A stretch of 64,000 nucleotides of DNA from Diplonema papillatum (Eukaryota > Euglenozoa > Diplonemea > Diplonemida > Diplonemidae), in contig JAPJBO010000886.1 of assembly GCA_030068145.1 (NCBI GenBank), positions 1-64,000 on the forward strand, read 5' to 3'. Made by a program: the position numbers and the translations under genes. The notes beneath the pieces were generated by a model. The model worked only from the letters and a program-made list of their open reading frames with translations. It was not told the origin of the DNA and did not search any database. Shown piece after piece: positions 1-10,147 of the stretch (its first letter is position 1; each line of letters starts with the position of its first letter).

Positions 1-64
1 CACACCCGCAAAGGGCATGTGCCACACCCGCAAAGGGCATGTGACACCCGCAAAGCGGGTGTGG
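1..64 (+). repeat. Left terminal inverted repeat of the 1-4165 element
   Basis: Two tandem copies of a 22-bp motif ending GGGCATGTG, then a short palindrome around AAAG. The reverse complement recurs at 4067-4165. It may extend left of the window. Confidence 0.75.
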
Positions 65-566
65 AAACAGGGGATTTCGGTGGAAATACCTTGGTTCTCA
101 TCGGTATTCTGGACCGGCCTTGTTTCTTTTGGAATGCAACATGTTCCTTTTGAACCTCAACCCCCTCTGGATTATGTTTGTTGATTGAATTACCTCAGAA
201 TACGACTCCCAGTGCCCTTCTCTCATGGGGTTGGGCCAGTTTCGCTTGTTACTGGGGCCATGGTTTTGTATTGGGGTTTTTTGCTGTGTCTACCTTTTCT
301 TGATTGTTAGACTCTATGTAGTGCAACAGCAGTGAATCGGAACTTGACAGATCGTGGGGTTCCACCGTTATCCACCGTTGTGTGGACCCCCAAACTGCAG
401 ACTGTAGGGGATTTCTTGTGGCGGCGGTCTGGATTTTGCGTCAGCAGGTGGACAACAACAAGGAGAAAAAGAACTCGAGAACAACCGGCGATAAAACAAA
501 CATAGCATAACTTTGTGGGAACTTACAAAGGAAGGAAGGACAGATCAAGTCTTCGATCAGAGCAAG

Positions 567-2519
567 TTATGTCATGTGCTGGCGGATGTGCCGTGTCCAC
601 GCACCCTTTGATCCAAGCTTTCTCCAGCACAGCTTGCATCGAAGAGGCTCATCGAAGAGAGCAGGATGCTTTTTTTGGACATGCTGACTCATTCCAGCTG
701 CCTTTACTTTTACACGACATGCAGGGCATTCAGCCATGCAGTGGCATTGAATGCGGTCGCGATGTGCTGCGTCGATATGGGCAGCCATCGAGGATTCCAC
801 AGCTTTTTTGCCACAAAAGTCGCACGGCAAATATGTTTCCGTTTCTTCTTCCTCTTCCTCTTCGTCTTCTTCTTCGTCTTCGTCTTCTTCGTCGTCTGCT
901 TTCTCCTCACACTCCTCTGCTGCATCGCTATCACCCGCTTCCTCCAATTCCTTCTGAGCTCTCTGCACGAGGTTCTTGGTGAGGTTCTTGTCTGGCACAA
1001 ACAGCGGCAGTTGTGGGGGGGCTGTCGGCGCCTCGCAGTTGCACACACGAATCGTTCCAGTTCCACCCGCAAACCGGAACGCCGTATAGGGCCCCCCACG
1101 AAAGACGAAGTTGGTTTTCATTGCGGCAAGCTGCTCACAAAGAACGATAAGGGCTAGATTGCTACGCGCATTGCGGTGCAGGCAATCGCAAATCAAAACT
1201 GTTTGTTTTCCGCGAAAGCCTGTCTGGGACAGATCCGCAACCTTCCACGGAAGTCGGCGGGCTCTCCGTTTTTCCTCCGCGCATGCCAGATCTACCTCGC
1301 AGGTTTTTGGGCTGCTGATCATGGGCACGTCAGCTTTCCGCTCTCCGTTTTCTGCCTCCTCAGCTTCATCCGAACACTGCAATGGAAGGGCATCCATGCG
1401 ATCCCACCAATGGCTGAGGCTGTGGCAATACGCATTCGTTGTTGAGCCCTTTCGCACGCTTTCCATGAGGTGGAGGAAGATGTGCGCAGATAAACGGGCA
1501 CGCAAAAAGGGGATGCGGGCGGCAGTTTCTTTTTGACCCCAGTAACGCCAGGGTACGTCCGAATACCGGAATTCGGCAAGGTCGCTTAGGCTGATGAATA
1601 GCCAGCGAAATGTTGGTGATAGCTCTCGTTGCGCCATCATGGAGACTACCTTCCTCACGTGCGCTCCGGTAGCATTCTGGCTGACATCGATGTTCAAAGT
1701 GCTGCACAGGTCTCGAAGTGCCGACGTACTCTCAGCATCCAGCTCCTTGAACAACGCCAACCCCATACCCTTTATGTCGTGCAGGGCTGGAGAAACGTAG
1801 TGTGCTGATGGTGCCACTGCGCTCAGCAGCGATGTGTAGCCAGCTGCAGCCATTTGGGCAAGGCTGAGGTGAGGAAAGCGATGTATGTACATGCTCCATT
1901 CGCTTGTTGGAACGGTGCATACTGCGCAGCGGTGGCCTCTTCCACCACACCCGTCAAGCCTCTGCCATCGGTCAAAGTGATCTCCGGTGATCTTTTCGAT
2001 CCGAACCCGAGTCACACCGTGGCCGCGAACGATCTTTGCATTGTGAAGGCGCAAAATTGCATGGTTGAGAAACCGGTTCTCGAAATGCTTAAATTGCGCT
2101 TTCTTCCGGTCGACGACAGTTACGGACGGGACAAAACCGCCGGTTTCTGGGTATACCAGGGACATCGACAGACGTGTGCGCGCGTTGCGCGATCTCAGCG
2201 AGTTTCTTGCTGTGTACCCGTCGGTATACAGTACGCCAACAAGCGGTACGGAAGACAATCTTGCGGATTCACGCCACCCCTCCTCTTCCAAGACCTTGAA
2301 CGCACCTGCTAAGCCCCGTTGCAGTCTCTCCTTTACTCGAGAGCGCGACTCCTTCTCCACTTTTCTGCAGCGCTTCACGGACACCCCGATACTCATGCTA
2401 GTACGCCGCTTGTGCGACTTATTGACAAGGTCTAGCTTTCTCTGGGAGGTCCGTGTTGCATAACGCTCTTCGATGAGAGTTTTGCCCACTTCTAACACAG
2501 CAGCGTTTGCGGATTGCAT
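567..2519 (-). CDS. Transposon-encoded protein, probable DDE-type transposase with C-terminal C2H2 fingers
   Basis: 650 residues, the larger ORF of the terminal-repeat element. Residues about 95-215 contain LYTDGYTARNS, ITGDHF and then GCGGRGHRCAVC. This Asp ... GD ... G..C..C order is seen in tnp2/KDZ/Plavaka-type transposases. A later LHDIKGMG and YCHSLSHWW also recall those families. A very acidic run (about 535-560, mostly E/D) precedes three zinc-finger-like units near the C-terminus: CDFCGKK...HIDAAH, CPACRVK...HVQKKH and CKLCWRK...HIRQH. The fingers probably bind the element's own ends. The acidic stretch produces long antisense ORFs that are shadows. Family assignment is by motif reading only. 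That it is a real intact ORF in a transposon is much firmer than the superfamily. Confidence 0.65.
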   Translation of the reverse strand: MQSANAAVLEVGKTLIEERYATRTSQRKLDLVNKSHKRRTSMSIGVSVKRCRKVEKESRSRVKERLQRGLAGAFKVLEEEGWRESARLSSVPLVGVLYTDGYTARNSLRSRNARTRLSMSLVYPETGGFVPSVTVVDRKKAQFKHFENRFLNHAILRLHNAKIVRGHGVTRVRIEKITGDHFDRWQRLDGCGGRGHRCAVCTVPTSEWSMYIHRFPHLSLAQMAAAGYTSLLSAVAPSAHYVSPALHDIKGMGLALFKELDAESTSALRDLCSTLNIDVSQNATGAHVRKVVSMMAQRELSPTFRWLFISLSDLAEFRYSDVPWRYWGQKETAARIPFLRARLSAHIFLHLMESVRKGSTTNAYCHSLSHWWDRMDALPLQCSDEAEEAENGERKADVPMISSPKTCEVDLACAEEKRRARRLPWKVADLSQTGFRGKQTVLICDCLHRNARSNLALIVLCEQLAAMKTNFVFRGGPYTAFRFAGGTGTIRVCNCEAPTAPPQLPLFVPDKNLTKNLVQRAQKELEEAGDSDAAEECEEKADDEEDEDEEEDEEEEEEETETYLPCDFCGKKAVESSMAAHIDAAHRDRIQCHCMAECPACRVKVKAAGMSQHVQKKHPALFDEPLRCKLCWRKLGSKGAWTRHIRQHMT

Positions 2520-2602
2520 GGTTTAATTATTTGTCTTCCTGTGATGAATGAGTCCTTCGATATCGTCTCTGGGCCCCTTATCCACGGACATGGTGTGACC
2601 AG

Positions 2603-2800
2603 ATGAATATTGCGGAAGCACTTGATCAGCGCCAGACTAAAAGGAAGCTCGCAGCAGAAAACGGAAAAATAGAGGCCAGAGTGATGCTGCCGCCGTTATC
2701 TGCGGACCTCCACGGACATGATGACCTGATCAGCGCGGCAGTGAAGGGAAGCTCGCAGAAGAAAACAGAAAAAGAAAGGTCAAAGTGATGCTGCCGCCCG
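2603..2800. repeat. Imperfect direct repeat between the two transposon ORFs
   Basis: Two similar blocks, about 2590-2700 and 2700-2800, each contain a GGACATG..TGACC..AT segment, a GATCAGCGC segment, GGAAGCTCGCAG and a CAAAGTGATGCTGCCGCC-like end. They lie where a promoter for the 650-residue ORF would be, so they may be regulatory. That role is inference. Confidence 0.5.
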
Positions 2801-2941
2801 TGCGGGAACACCGCCGCAGGAGGCCCTCACGAGCGGAAGTTTACGGGTGACTGGTACGATGAGGCGGTGGGACGCAGAACTGGCGAACAGAAGAGTTCTC
2901 AATACGAACTGCGGCCTGGAGGATGCTGAGGACACAGGACC

Positions 2942-3922
2942 CTACATGTCCTCAATGTCCTCTTCAATCAGCAGTGCCTGCTGTTCTTCCTCCTGGGGAT
3001 CATTGTCGCCCGTCAGACCCAGCCCCATGATCTGGCGGTACTGCTCGTCCAGGTCCACGGCCGCCACTCCCTCGCCAGCAAGTGCTGCACCCTGCGCAAT
3101 GGGGACCTTCACTTGCCACAAGCCAAGGTGGAGCTGTCTGCAGAGCACTGGCTTCTGGTCGTCAGCGGGCTCGTCGAGGACGTAGGTGGTTGGGTACAGA
3201 CCCGATGGCACACTGCTGCCCGCGGGGACAACACGTACGCACTCGAGAGTGACTGTTGTGCCCACCACCTTGTAATTAACCTGTGTAAACAGGCCTTCGA
3301 CGAGGGTCACATGGAACCCTTGCTCTTTTGCACCCGGCGTCGTAATTGGGAAGGCGATGCGTATGGGCTTCGACGGCTCGTCCGCATCCGTGTTCTGGGC
3401 CTGCGTAATGGACGACAGAACGGCCAGGAGATCCGCTCCGCGGAACGTGGGCTTAGTGGCTTGAACCACTTTGTTGTACAGCGCGTGCTTAGCATGTGTC
3501 TGCTGTCTCCACGCCGTGATCGGCTTGCTTCTGAGCGTGACACCAACAACCTTCACATCTTGGACGTTGCGCACTTTGCTTTCAATGCGGTATTGATCCG
3601 GAAGGGTTCTCGCCTTCGTCATTGCTGTAACCTCCCCCGCTGTGAATTTCGGCGGCTTTATGAAGTCGGTGATGACCTGCATCAACAACGGCGACTTTTT
3701 GTGGAGTCTTACTCCTGTCACCTCGGAAACGAGCTGACGCAGGCTGCTCAACCTTATCGCTGCTCCGACCTTCTTTACGAGGTATGCCTCAATAAAGTTG
3801 GAGACAACGTCGGAGGTCGCCGTGTTGTTGGCTTCGCAGTCGCTGCCATTGTCGCTGCCCTCGATCGTGCGCCTCCGCTTGTTGTCTTCAGGTGTTCGTG
3901 GCATACTTGAGGACAGTGGCAT
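2942..3922 (-). CDS. Second transposon ORF, unknown function
   Basis: 326 residues, upstream of the 650-residue ORF in the direction of transcription and inside the same inverted repeats. The N-terminus has a nuclear-localisation-like basic stretch (NKRRRT). The middle has no motif I recognise. The C-terminus is acidic (QEEEQQALLIEEDIEDM). It could be an accessory DNA-binding or regulatory protein, as second ORFs of large DNA transposons often are, but the sequence shows no proof. The 420 bases separating it from the other ORF (2520-2941) contain an imperfect direct repeat sharing AGGAAGCTCGCAG-like and GTGATGCTGCCGCC blocks. Confidence 0.55.
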   Translation of the reverse strand: MPLSSSMPRTPEDNKRRRTIEGSDNGSDCEANNTATSDVVSNFIEAYLVKKVGAAIRLSSLRQLVSEVTGVRLHKKSPLLMQVITDFIKPPKFTAGEVTAMTKARTLPDQYRIESKVRNVQDVKVVGVTLRSKPITAWRQQTHAKHALYNKVVQATKPTFRGADLLAVLSSITQAQNTDADEPSKPIRIAFPITTPGAKEQGFHVTLVEGLFTQVNYKVVGTTVTLECVRVVPAGSSVPSGLYPTTYVLDEPADDQKPVLCRQLHLGLWQVKVPIAQGAALAGEGVAAVDLDEQYRQIMGLGLTGDNDPQEEEQQALLIEEDIEDM

Positions 3923-4066
3923 CGTTGTGTTTAAGAGTGTGTGAGTCGCTGGATGATGTTTTCTTGAGGTATCAACGAACAGGTATCTGAGAAATTGGGG
4001 GAAAAGGCAAAGTCAGTCCAGAATACTGATGAGAACACAGGTATTTACACACGAAAATCCAACTTT

Positions 4067-4165
4067 CACACCCGCTTTGCGGGTGTCCACACCCGCTTTT
4101 TGGGTGTGGCACATGCCCTTTGCGGGTGTGGCACATGCCCTTTGCGGGTGTGGCACATGCCCTTT
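4067..4165 (-). repeat. Right terminal inverted repeat of the 1-4165 element
   Basis: It starts with the palindrome CACACCCGCTTTGCGGGTGT, then a TTTTT variant of it, then three copies of the GTGGCACATGCCC-type motif, matching the left end in inverted order. A related fragment lies at 4588-4625. Confidence 0.75.
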
Positions 4166-5501
4166 TCGGACCTCCCGATTTAACTCCATCTCAGAGGCTG
4201 GAGTTCACCGTGTAAACGGAAACGTTTCCCGTTTCCGTTTCCGTTTCCGTTTCCATACTTTCAAGGAAACGGCGTTTCCTTATTTGGGAAACGGCTGCTG
4301 CAGATTGCAGTGTGTAAGGTGACCACACCTCGGATGGGCGGGGGGAAATTTTTTTTAGGGGTATTTCTCAACGAGCCAGCAAAACAAATTTATCTGTGCA
4401 AACGGTGCTGTCTCCGAAATAGTCCCGAACTGCGCGGTCAACATCCTGGTGGCAACCAAGCATTCAAAGAATTGGGCCTGGTGACCTCCTCGTTTCTTTT
4501 CTCGACGAGGTTCGTATGCACGACATCATTTTCGGTTTTGGCTGCAAGTTGACACACCCTGTGCGGGATGTGAGCAGCCTGGAGTTAAAAAAGCGGGTGT
4601 CACACCCGCTTTTTGGGTGTGACTCGGGCACCCTCTTCAACTCCAACTTCTGGGGCTGGACTTCACCGTGTAGTAACCCCTGGTGGTGTTGGGTGGTTTG
4701 TGGGTAGCCTGCAAAACCAAGGAGCCGTTTCCGTTTCCGTTTCCGTTTCCGTTTCCATGTTTTGGAAAAAACGGATGGAAACGCGTTTACGTTTAGGGGG
4801 GGGCAAACTTTTTTCGACAAAAATGAAACTGAGTAAAGCCGGCAGCATGCACCCATGCCTGGGGCCCCTAAAGGGTCCTCTGGGGACAAGAAATTCATTT
4901 CCCGGCCTAGTTTTCGACTGAGGAGGCTTAAAAGAGAGGTGAAACGCAAATTTCATGTTTTTGGGGTGCGCCACTTACTAAATAGCTGCTCGTTTCAGAT
5001 AGCACCCTGTTCCTGCGGTTCTGCACTTATTCCTGCGCTTCTGACCACGGTCCAGTACTCCTGAACACCGCTCCTGACCGCGGTTCTGCACTCCTGACCA
5101 CGTTCCTGCCCTCCTGGCCATGCTCCTCGGTTCCTGAATCTACCAGGTGTGACTGAGTGCGTGTGTGCTGGGCACTCGTGTTTGCACAGTGTCTGAGGGA
5201 TCACTTGACTGTGTCAGGAGTGGCCGCGTTGGACAACTCGATGGGCTGACAAAGGCGTGTCGTTGTCGGTCGCAATCGGTTGCGGAGGTGTGCGAGGTGT
5301 CGCGGGTTCGTCTTATGCACCCGAGTGTACGTCCATCCCTCCTATCCCGTTTACTCCAGCTCTTGCACCCCTTCACTTGTCTGGTGGAGAAATGACCGCA
5401 CTTCAGACACCGGTTCATTGTTTCTAGTGGCATTTCATCTGTATATCTGCATTTCAGGGTGGTAAAGCGGAAATTCTGTCTTTTTTCTGGAATTTCAGTA
5501 A

Positions 5502-5655
5502 GTCTGACCATCTATGTAGTGATTCTGACCAGCTATTTAGTGAATCCGACCGGCTATTTAGCGAATATGACCAGCTATTTAGTGAGTCCGACCAGCTATT
5601 TAGTGAATCCCACCAGCTATTCAGTGCATCTGGCCGGCTATTTAGTGAATCTGGC
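5502..5655 (+). repeat. 21-bp minisatellite
   Basis: About seven degenerate units built on the core CAGCTATTTAGTGAATC, spaced 21 bases apart. Frames through it read as repeated short peptides; no coding role is evident. Confidence 0.85.
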
Positions 5656-5994
5656 CATAAAACTGGAGGTTTTGGCCTGTTTTACCAACTTTTGGCACCC
5701 GCCAGTCACCGGTGAGGGCATTGCTGTGGATTTTGGATCCAGGTTGGGGTGTTTTCGACAAGATCAGAACCACAGGTGCTGCACAGGGAGCTTGTGACCC
5801 GCCGAGCGACCGAGGCCTATAAGGGGCTGAAAATGCCTCAAAAAGGCTCAAGAAGGCACTATTATGCACTGCAGACTGCCAAACACCCCCCACAAAGTCA
5901 TCATGTGCTGAAAAAAGGGTGTTGGTTTTCAAAGATTGGCCTAAAAAGCACTATAACGCCAGAAAAAGGCTAAGTGGCGCAGTTTTCAGAGTTT

Positions 5995-6425
5995 GCCCCC
6001 CTACCCCCCCCCCGTGCATAAGATGGATAGCCAAACCCCCTTGATGAAGATGAGACTCACACCGCAGTCCTGTCTGCAGACACTCAGGTTCCGCGCTGAT
6101 GATGGTCCGCCTTATGTGTCCGTGGCTTAAAGGACCGAAACACGGCGCAGACGGGACCAGTGCGGTGTTGAGCACATACCCATTCCAAGCACGTTCTTGC
6201 AATCCCCCCCCGTGCATAAGATGGATAGCCAAACCCCCTTGATTAAGATGGATGGCGGGCGAGAATGCCAATCCATCTTAAACACGGGGGTGAGGTACCC
6301 CCGTGTAAGGCGACTACACTGTAGTCTACAGTGCCCCCGTGTTTAAGATGGATACCCCCCTTGATTAAGATGGATACCGCCAAAACCCGAATTATTCATC
6401 CATATTATGCACGGGGGGGGGGTAG
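5995..6425. repeat. GTGCATAAGATGGAT repeat cluster, foldback-like
   Basis: CCCCCGTGCATAAGATGGAT followed by AGCCAAACCCCCTTGAT occurs at about 6005-6050 and 6205-6250. A related CCCCCGTGTTTAAGATGG unit lies at 6333-6375, and an inverted copy (CCATATTATGCACGGGGGG) ends at 6421. Opposed copies suggest a small foldback or nested miniature element. The space between the first copies holds a dispersed-repeat copy (6045-6200). Confidence 0.65.
6045..6200 (+). repeat. Dispersed repeat R1, copy 1
   Basis: The segment running from CACACCGCAGTCCTGTCTGC to TTCTTGCAAT is shared, with substitutions, with about 52075-52210, 59284-59412 and 62577-62637. Shared landmarks include ACACTCAGGTTCCGCGCTGA, GATGATGGTCCGCC and GTGTTGAGCACATA. 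The family has no ORF and no obvious terminal structure in these copies. Confidence 0.75.
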
Positions 6426-6682
6426 GTAGCAAGAAAATCAGCGAACGGAAAAGGAAAAGAGAACGGGTTGATGACAGAACCACCACCCAAAGGAAGGATA
6501 TCAAGAGACGTCGAAAGGCACCAGACCCGTACATCAACCCCGGTTGATTCACGGCAGCACAACTCATCATCACACTCACACAGACAGGAAAGGGGGCGGA
6601 GAGAACGAAGCTCCGAGAGCCGGAAAGGGCCAAAAAAAAAGGAGGGGGAAAAAAAAAAAAAAGGGCACCGAAGCTTGATGGG

Positions 6683-8443
6683 ATGGTCGGCAGCAACGAG
6701 TTAGACCAGGACGCGGCGGTGCTCCTGCAAGACCTCTCGCAGCTGCTGGCCTCAGACTTGATCACCGAAGACGAGTTCTCGCGCGCCAAGAAGCGCCTCG
6801 GCCCGCGGGCCTCGGCGGGGACGCAGGCGGCACAGCCACGAGGTGGGGTGTCCGCCAGCCACCACGCAAGCCCCTACCCGTCGGCGGGTCTCCAGTTTCC
6901 AGCGCGCGCTCCCCCGCGCCTGCAGTCGGCGGGGTCGCAGCGCCGGTGGCCGCCGCAGTCCGTCCACCCCCCCGCACATTACCAGCAACCGGACCGGCCA
7001 GGCCACGACAGATTCTCGCAAGCGGGGAGGCGGACCCGGAAAGAAGGCAACCGGCAGAGAACACCCCCCCGAGGCGACCCTTGGACGCAAGTCGGTTCCG
7101 CAGCTTTTTCAGCGCCCGTGGAAGCTAGGTGGGGCGGCGTCTCCGGCCGCGCCGCCGGGGAGCAGCCGCATAGCGAGCGCATCAACCAAGCAGCAGGCCC
7201 CGTGCGCGCTGACTCAGACGATGACGACCATCAGTTCTGGACTCGGTGGCTGCGGTCGGTTTCGCGGGGCATGCGCAACCAGCACAGAGCTCGCCTCGAA
7301 ACGTCTCCGGCTTCTGGCGTGAACCACTCCCCGCACCGTCACCTGCAGCCGCACCCCAACGATACACGCTATCAAGCAAGCCAGCAACAACGGCAGGTTC
7401 ACCTCGCCGATACACACTATCAAGCAAGCCAACAGCAACAACGGCAAGTTCACCCAAACGGCACACGCTATCAAGGTAGTTATCAACAACAGCCTTACCC
7501 CAACGACATACGCTATCAAAGTGGTCATCAGCAGCAGCCGCATCCCAACGACACACACTATGAAGGTAGTCATCAACAACAGCCTTACCCCACCGACACA
7601 CGCTATCAAGGTGATCATCAACAGCCGCATCCCAACGACACACACTATGAAGGTAGTCATCAACAACAGCCTTACCCCACCGACACACGCTATCAAGGTG
7701 ATCATCAACAGCCGCATCCCAACGACACACACTATGAAGGTAGTCATCAACAACAGCCTTACCCCACCGACACACGCTATCAAGGTGATCATCACCAGCC
7801 GCATCCCAACGACACACACTATCGTCATCAACAGCAACCTCACCCTAATGACACACGCTATCAAGGCGGTCATCAACATCAACAGCAGCCGCATCCCAAC
7901 GACACACCCTATCACGGTAGTCATCAGCAGCAGCAGCGGGAAGCAGAAGACGAGCAACGGAGAACCGGCATGCGGGAGCTCAAAAAAGAGTTCGTGCGGC
8001 GCCTGCTGTCGGCGGAAGGCAGCCTGGGCAGAGGAGACGGCCCGCCCGGCGCCGACGGCGGGTCCGCGCGGCGGCGGCCCGACCCCAGCCCGGGCCGCGG
8101 GGCCAGCGGCTCCGCGGGCGCCGCCGCGGCCTCTTTTGGAGCCCCCGTCACTCTGTCCGACGCGGGCTTCCCTCCAGAACCAATGCCACCCCCTCCGAGC
8201 CTGCCGGCCGTGACACCCCAGGCTGTGACATCCCACTCCATGCCACCCCAGGCCGTGATATCCCACACCACGACACCCCGCACCTCGGGACAAGGCCCCG
8301 CTTTCCTCCCGGCGGTGACCCCGTGCAAGCTGGACCCGCTGTTCCCGCTGTACCTCGACGCGGACACTGTGCCGTATCCTCGCATCATCTCGCCCGTCAA
8401 AAAGAGTCCCCGCTTCCTGCAGGAAAACGACCGCGCGCGGTAG
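6683..8443 (+). CDS. Hypothetical Gln/His/Pro-rich repeat protein with SHOCT-like N-terminus
   Basis: 586 residues in one open frame. The N-terminal stretch (residues about 5-35, LLQDLSQLLASDLITEDEFSRAKKRLG) has the pattern of the short SHOCT/oligomerisation motif: Leu-rich helix, then hydrophobic-I-T-x-x-E-F-x-x-x-K. The middle (about 215-415) is a run of tandem units on the theme HPNDTHYEGSHQQQ / YPTDTRYQGDHQQ. The remainder is Pro/Ala/Gly-rich and ends PYPRIISPVKKSPRF. It is probably disordered and scaffold-like. I do not recognise a family. The ATG follows a poly-A tract and is the first in this frame. The last bases before the stop (GCGCGGTAGACC) could be a splice donor, so a further exon is not excluded. 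Antisense ORFs over the repeat are shadows. Confidence 0.65.
   Translation: MVGSNELDQDAAVLLQDLSQLLASDLITEDEFSRAKKRLGPRASAGTQAAQPRGGVSASHHASPYPSAGLQFPARAPPRLQSAGSQRRWPPQSVHPPAHYQQPDRPGHDRFSQAGRRTRKEGNRQRTPPRGDPWTQVGSAAFSAPVEARWGGVSGRAAGEQPHSERINQAAGPVRADSDDDDHQFWTRWLRSVSRGMRNQHRARLETSPASGVNHSPHRHLQPHPNDTRYQASQQQRQVHLADTHYQASQQQQRQVHPNGTRYQGSYQQQPYPNDIRYQSGHQQQPHPNDTHYEGSHQQQPYPTDTRYQGDHQQPHPNDTHYEGSHQQQPYPTDTRYQGDHQQPHPNDTHYEGSHQQQPYPTDTRYQGDHHQPHPNDTHYRHQQQPHPNDTRYQGGHQHQQQPHPNDTPYHGSHQQQQREAEDEQRRTGMRELKKEFVRRLLSAEGSLGRGDGPPGADGGSARRRPDPSPGRGASGSAGAAAASFGAPVTLSDAGFPPEPMPPPPSLPAVTPQAVTSHSMPPQAVISHTTTPRTSGQGPAFLPAVTPCKLDPLFPLYLDADTVPYPRIISPVKKSPRFLQENDRAR
7330..7925 (+). repeat. Intragenic tandem repeat encoding H/Q/P-rich units
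   Basis: In-frame repeats with cores ACACACTATGAAGGTAGTCA and ACACACGCTATCAAGG. A higher-order unit of about 84-87 bases is present in near-identical copies from about 7540 to 7800, which indicates recent in-frame expansion. Confidence 0.85.
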
Positions 8444-10147
8444 ACCGCATCCAGCGCTTCGTGCATTGCAGGCGGCGATATGATGGTACTCACCAAAATG
8501 ATGTCCACGATACTCTGGAAATTCGGATCTCTCTCCCCCTCCTCAGATGGGAAGGAACAGTTCGAGAACGTAGACCAGAAAGGGATTCGCTCGTCAACAG
8601 GGGGTTTAGCCTCTTTTCTGGAGGAGAAAACAGGCTCGACAAGTCCTGGCTCGTTCAAAAAGAAAGGGCCACGACTTGGATGTTGCTTTACTTATACAAT
8701 GATGGAAAGACGGCAGCTGCTCCCTTGTGCGTGGCTCACCTCGTCGTCTCCAAACGGGGTTTCCTGCGGAACCTATTCTCAGGGATTCGAGAACATCAGA
8801 AACTGCGGTTTGCTCGAACACTCCCGAGCCCAGAGCCACTTTGATTTTAGTTGAATCATATATTTGAGTGCAGAGACTGCGACCGCTTTCACTGCCCCTG
8901 AAAAGCCAGGATTTGACTGCCATCGACAAAGCGGGCTTCGCGAATCCTCGTTTGACACCCAGTCAGATGGGGAGTTTGGCTGGGCGGCATCTGTCACACA
9001 TTCGAACACAGCGGTAGCACTAGCTTGCTCGCTACACGATCTTCAGAACCGATCCTCGACTTGAAAGCATGGCCCAACGATCATTCGGTCACAAAGCCAG
9101 CGCTTCTGATGTACTCTTCCTTTTTTCGTTCTTTTTCTTTTTCATTTCCTTGTAGACAGCCATCCGTTTGTCGCTTCCTCTTGTTGTATTGCTTGCTCCT
9201 TTCTGAGCTCTTTTCCTGCTTTTTTTTATGGTAACAAGCTTGCTTGTCTATATCAAAAAGTGTCGGATGGCAGCGTGCTGTGTTAAATCACTCGAAACAG
9301 GGTTTTTACACACGCACGCACAAACAAAAAATATGCCAATTTTTGCGTTGCCCTACCGGGAGACTCAAAAGACGTAGAGCACTGCGTGTTCGGGGTTTGG
9401 TCAGAATTTCCAACAAGAAAATGAATCAGAGAAAAAAGTCAGGCACCGGGAACTTCCTGCCAACAACGGAGTTGCAAACTACATGCACAGTGCAGCACTG
9501 CTACGCGTTGTGTACTAATACCTACGTGCTCCTGCGGGCTTGGGTATTATTAGGTCGAAGCAAATAAAGCAAGCGCCCTGCTACCAAAAAAAGAGCCCAG
9601 CGGTAAGGCAGCGGAGTGGGCATCCTGGCTCAAGCATGAGTTAAGCTGTGGCCCGATACGATAAAGCTTTCTGTCTCGAAAGGATCAAACCACGACGCGC
9701 GGGCCGGGCGAAAGGAAAAAGAAAGCACGGGGGGATGGGGGCGAAGGCAGAAAGGATGCCTCCGTTCAGTTCATCAAGCGGATACCAAAGGCCCCGCTAC
9801 TATTGGACGACACGGCAAAGGTCTCCGGCGACTCGGTAGCCACGGTCGGACCAGATCCGTCCATACTAACTTTTTGTGGGACTGAGAGCCCCTAAGCCGA
9901 ACATCACAAACTATCTCAATCAAGGTCGAAAGACACGAATCTGCGCGACCCACGGGATTGTCGGAAACACATCAAAAGGAAAAAAAGGAGCAAACACCTT
10001 TCTCTCCAAAAAAGACAAGCCGGACTACCACGACCGCCACCAGCGCCAGAAAGCCAAAGTCTAGTGGGACGCTGCCTCAGCGGTCATCCACAGGCACATA
10101 TATCGGCTTCTTACACACCATCCACGAACCAGGCCAGGCTAGCAAAG
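8444..10147. other. Intergenic region, no assigned gene
   Basis: Contains the presumed 3' end of the repeat-protein gene and the upstream region of gene A. Short ORFs at 8480-8854 and 9648-9839 have no recognisable motif and no conserved neighbour. A segment near 9248-9330 resembles the repeat found at 22.5 and 50.4 kb (CACGCACGCACAAACAAA). Confidence 0.5.

Larger units (their letters stand above)
1..4165. mobile_element. DNA transposon with compound terminal inverted repeats, two minus-strand ORFs
   Basis: Both ends carry the same motif in opposite orientation. Positions 1-64 hold two direct copies of CACACCCGCAAAGGGCATGTG-like sequence plus a small palindrome (ACACCCGC AAAG CGGGTGT). Positions 4067-4165 hold the palindrome followed by three copies in reverse orientation. 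The interior contains two long minus-strand ORFs (2942-3922 and 567-2519) transcribed in the same direction, as expected of an autonomous element. The left end touches the window edge, so its true limit and any target-site duplication cannot be read. Superfamily is uncertain. The subrepeat-rich ends recall the subterminal arrays of CACTA- and KDZ-type elements, but that is inference. Confidence 0.7.
4166..6682. other. Repeat-rich intergenic stretch without a convincing gene
   Basis: No credible ORF is seen. It holds two GTTTCC hexamer runs (about 4227-4256 and 4724-4758), a fragment related to the preceding transposon ends (4588-4625), a block repeated in inverted orientation near 58.9 kb (4590-4715), a CTGACC/TTCCTG-rich degenerate minisatellite (4995-5135), a 21-bp minisatellite (5502-5655), and several copies of a GTGCATAAGATGGAT motif (6000-6425). 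Confidence 0.7.

Noticed and set aside
7182..8293. Minus-strand ORFs of 211 and 359 residues over the repeat gene
   Set aside because: Antisense shadows of the in-frame plus-strand repeat; the plus frame has the plausible N-terminus and compositional continuity.
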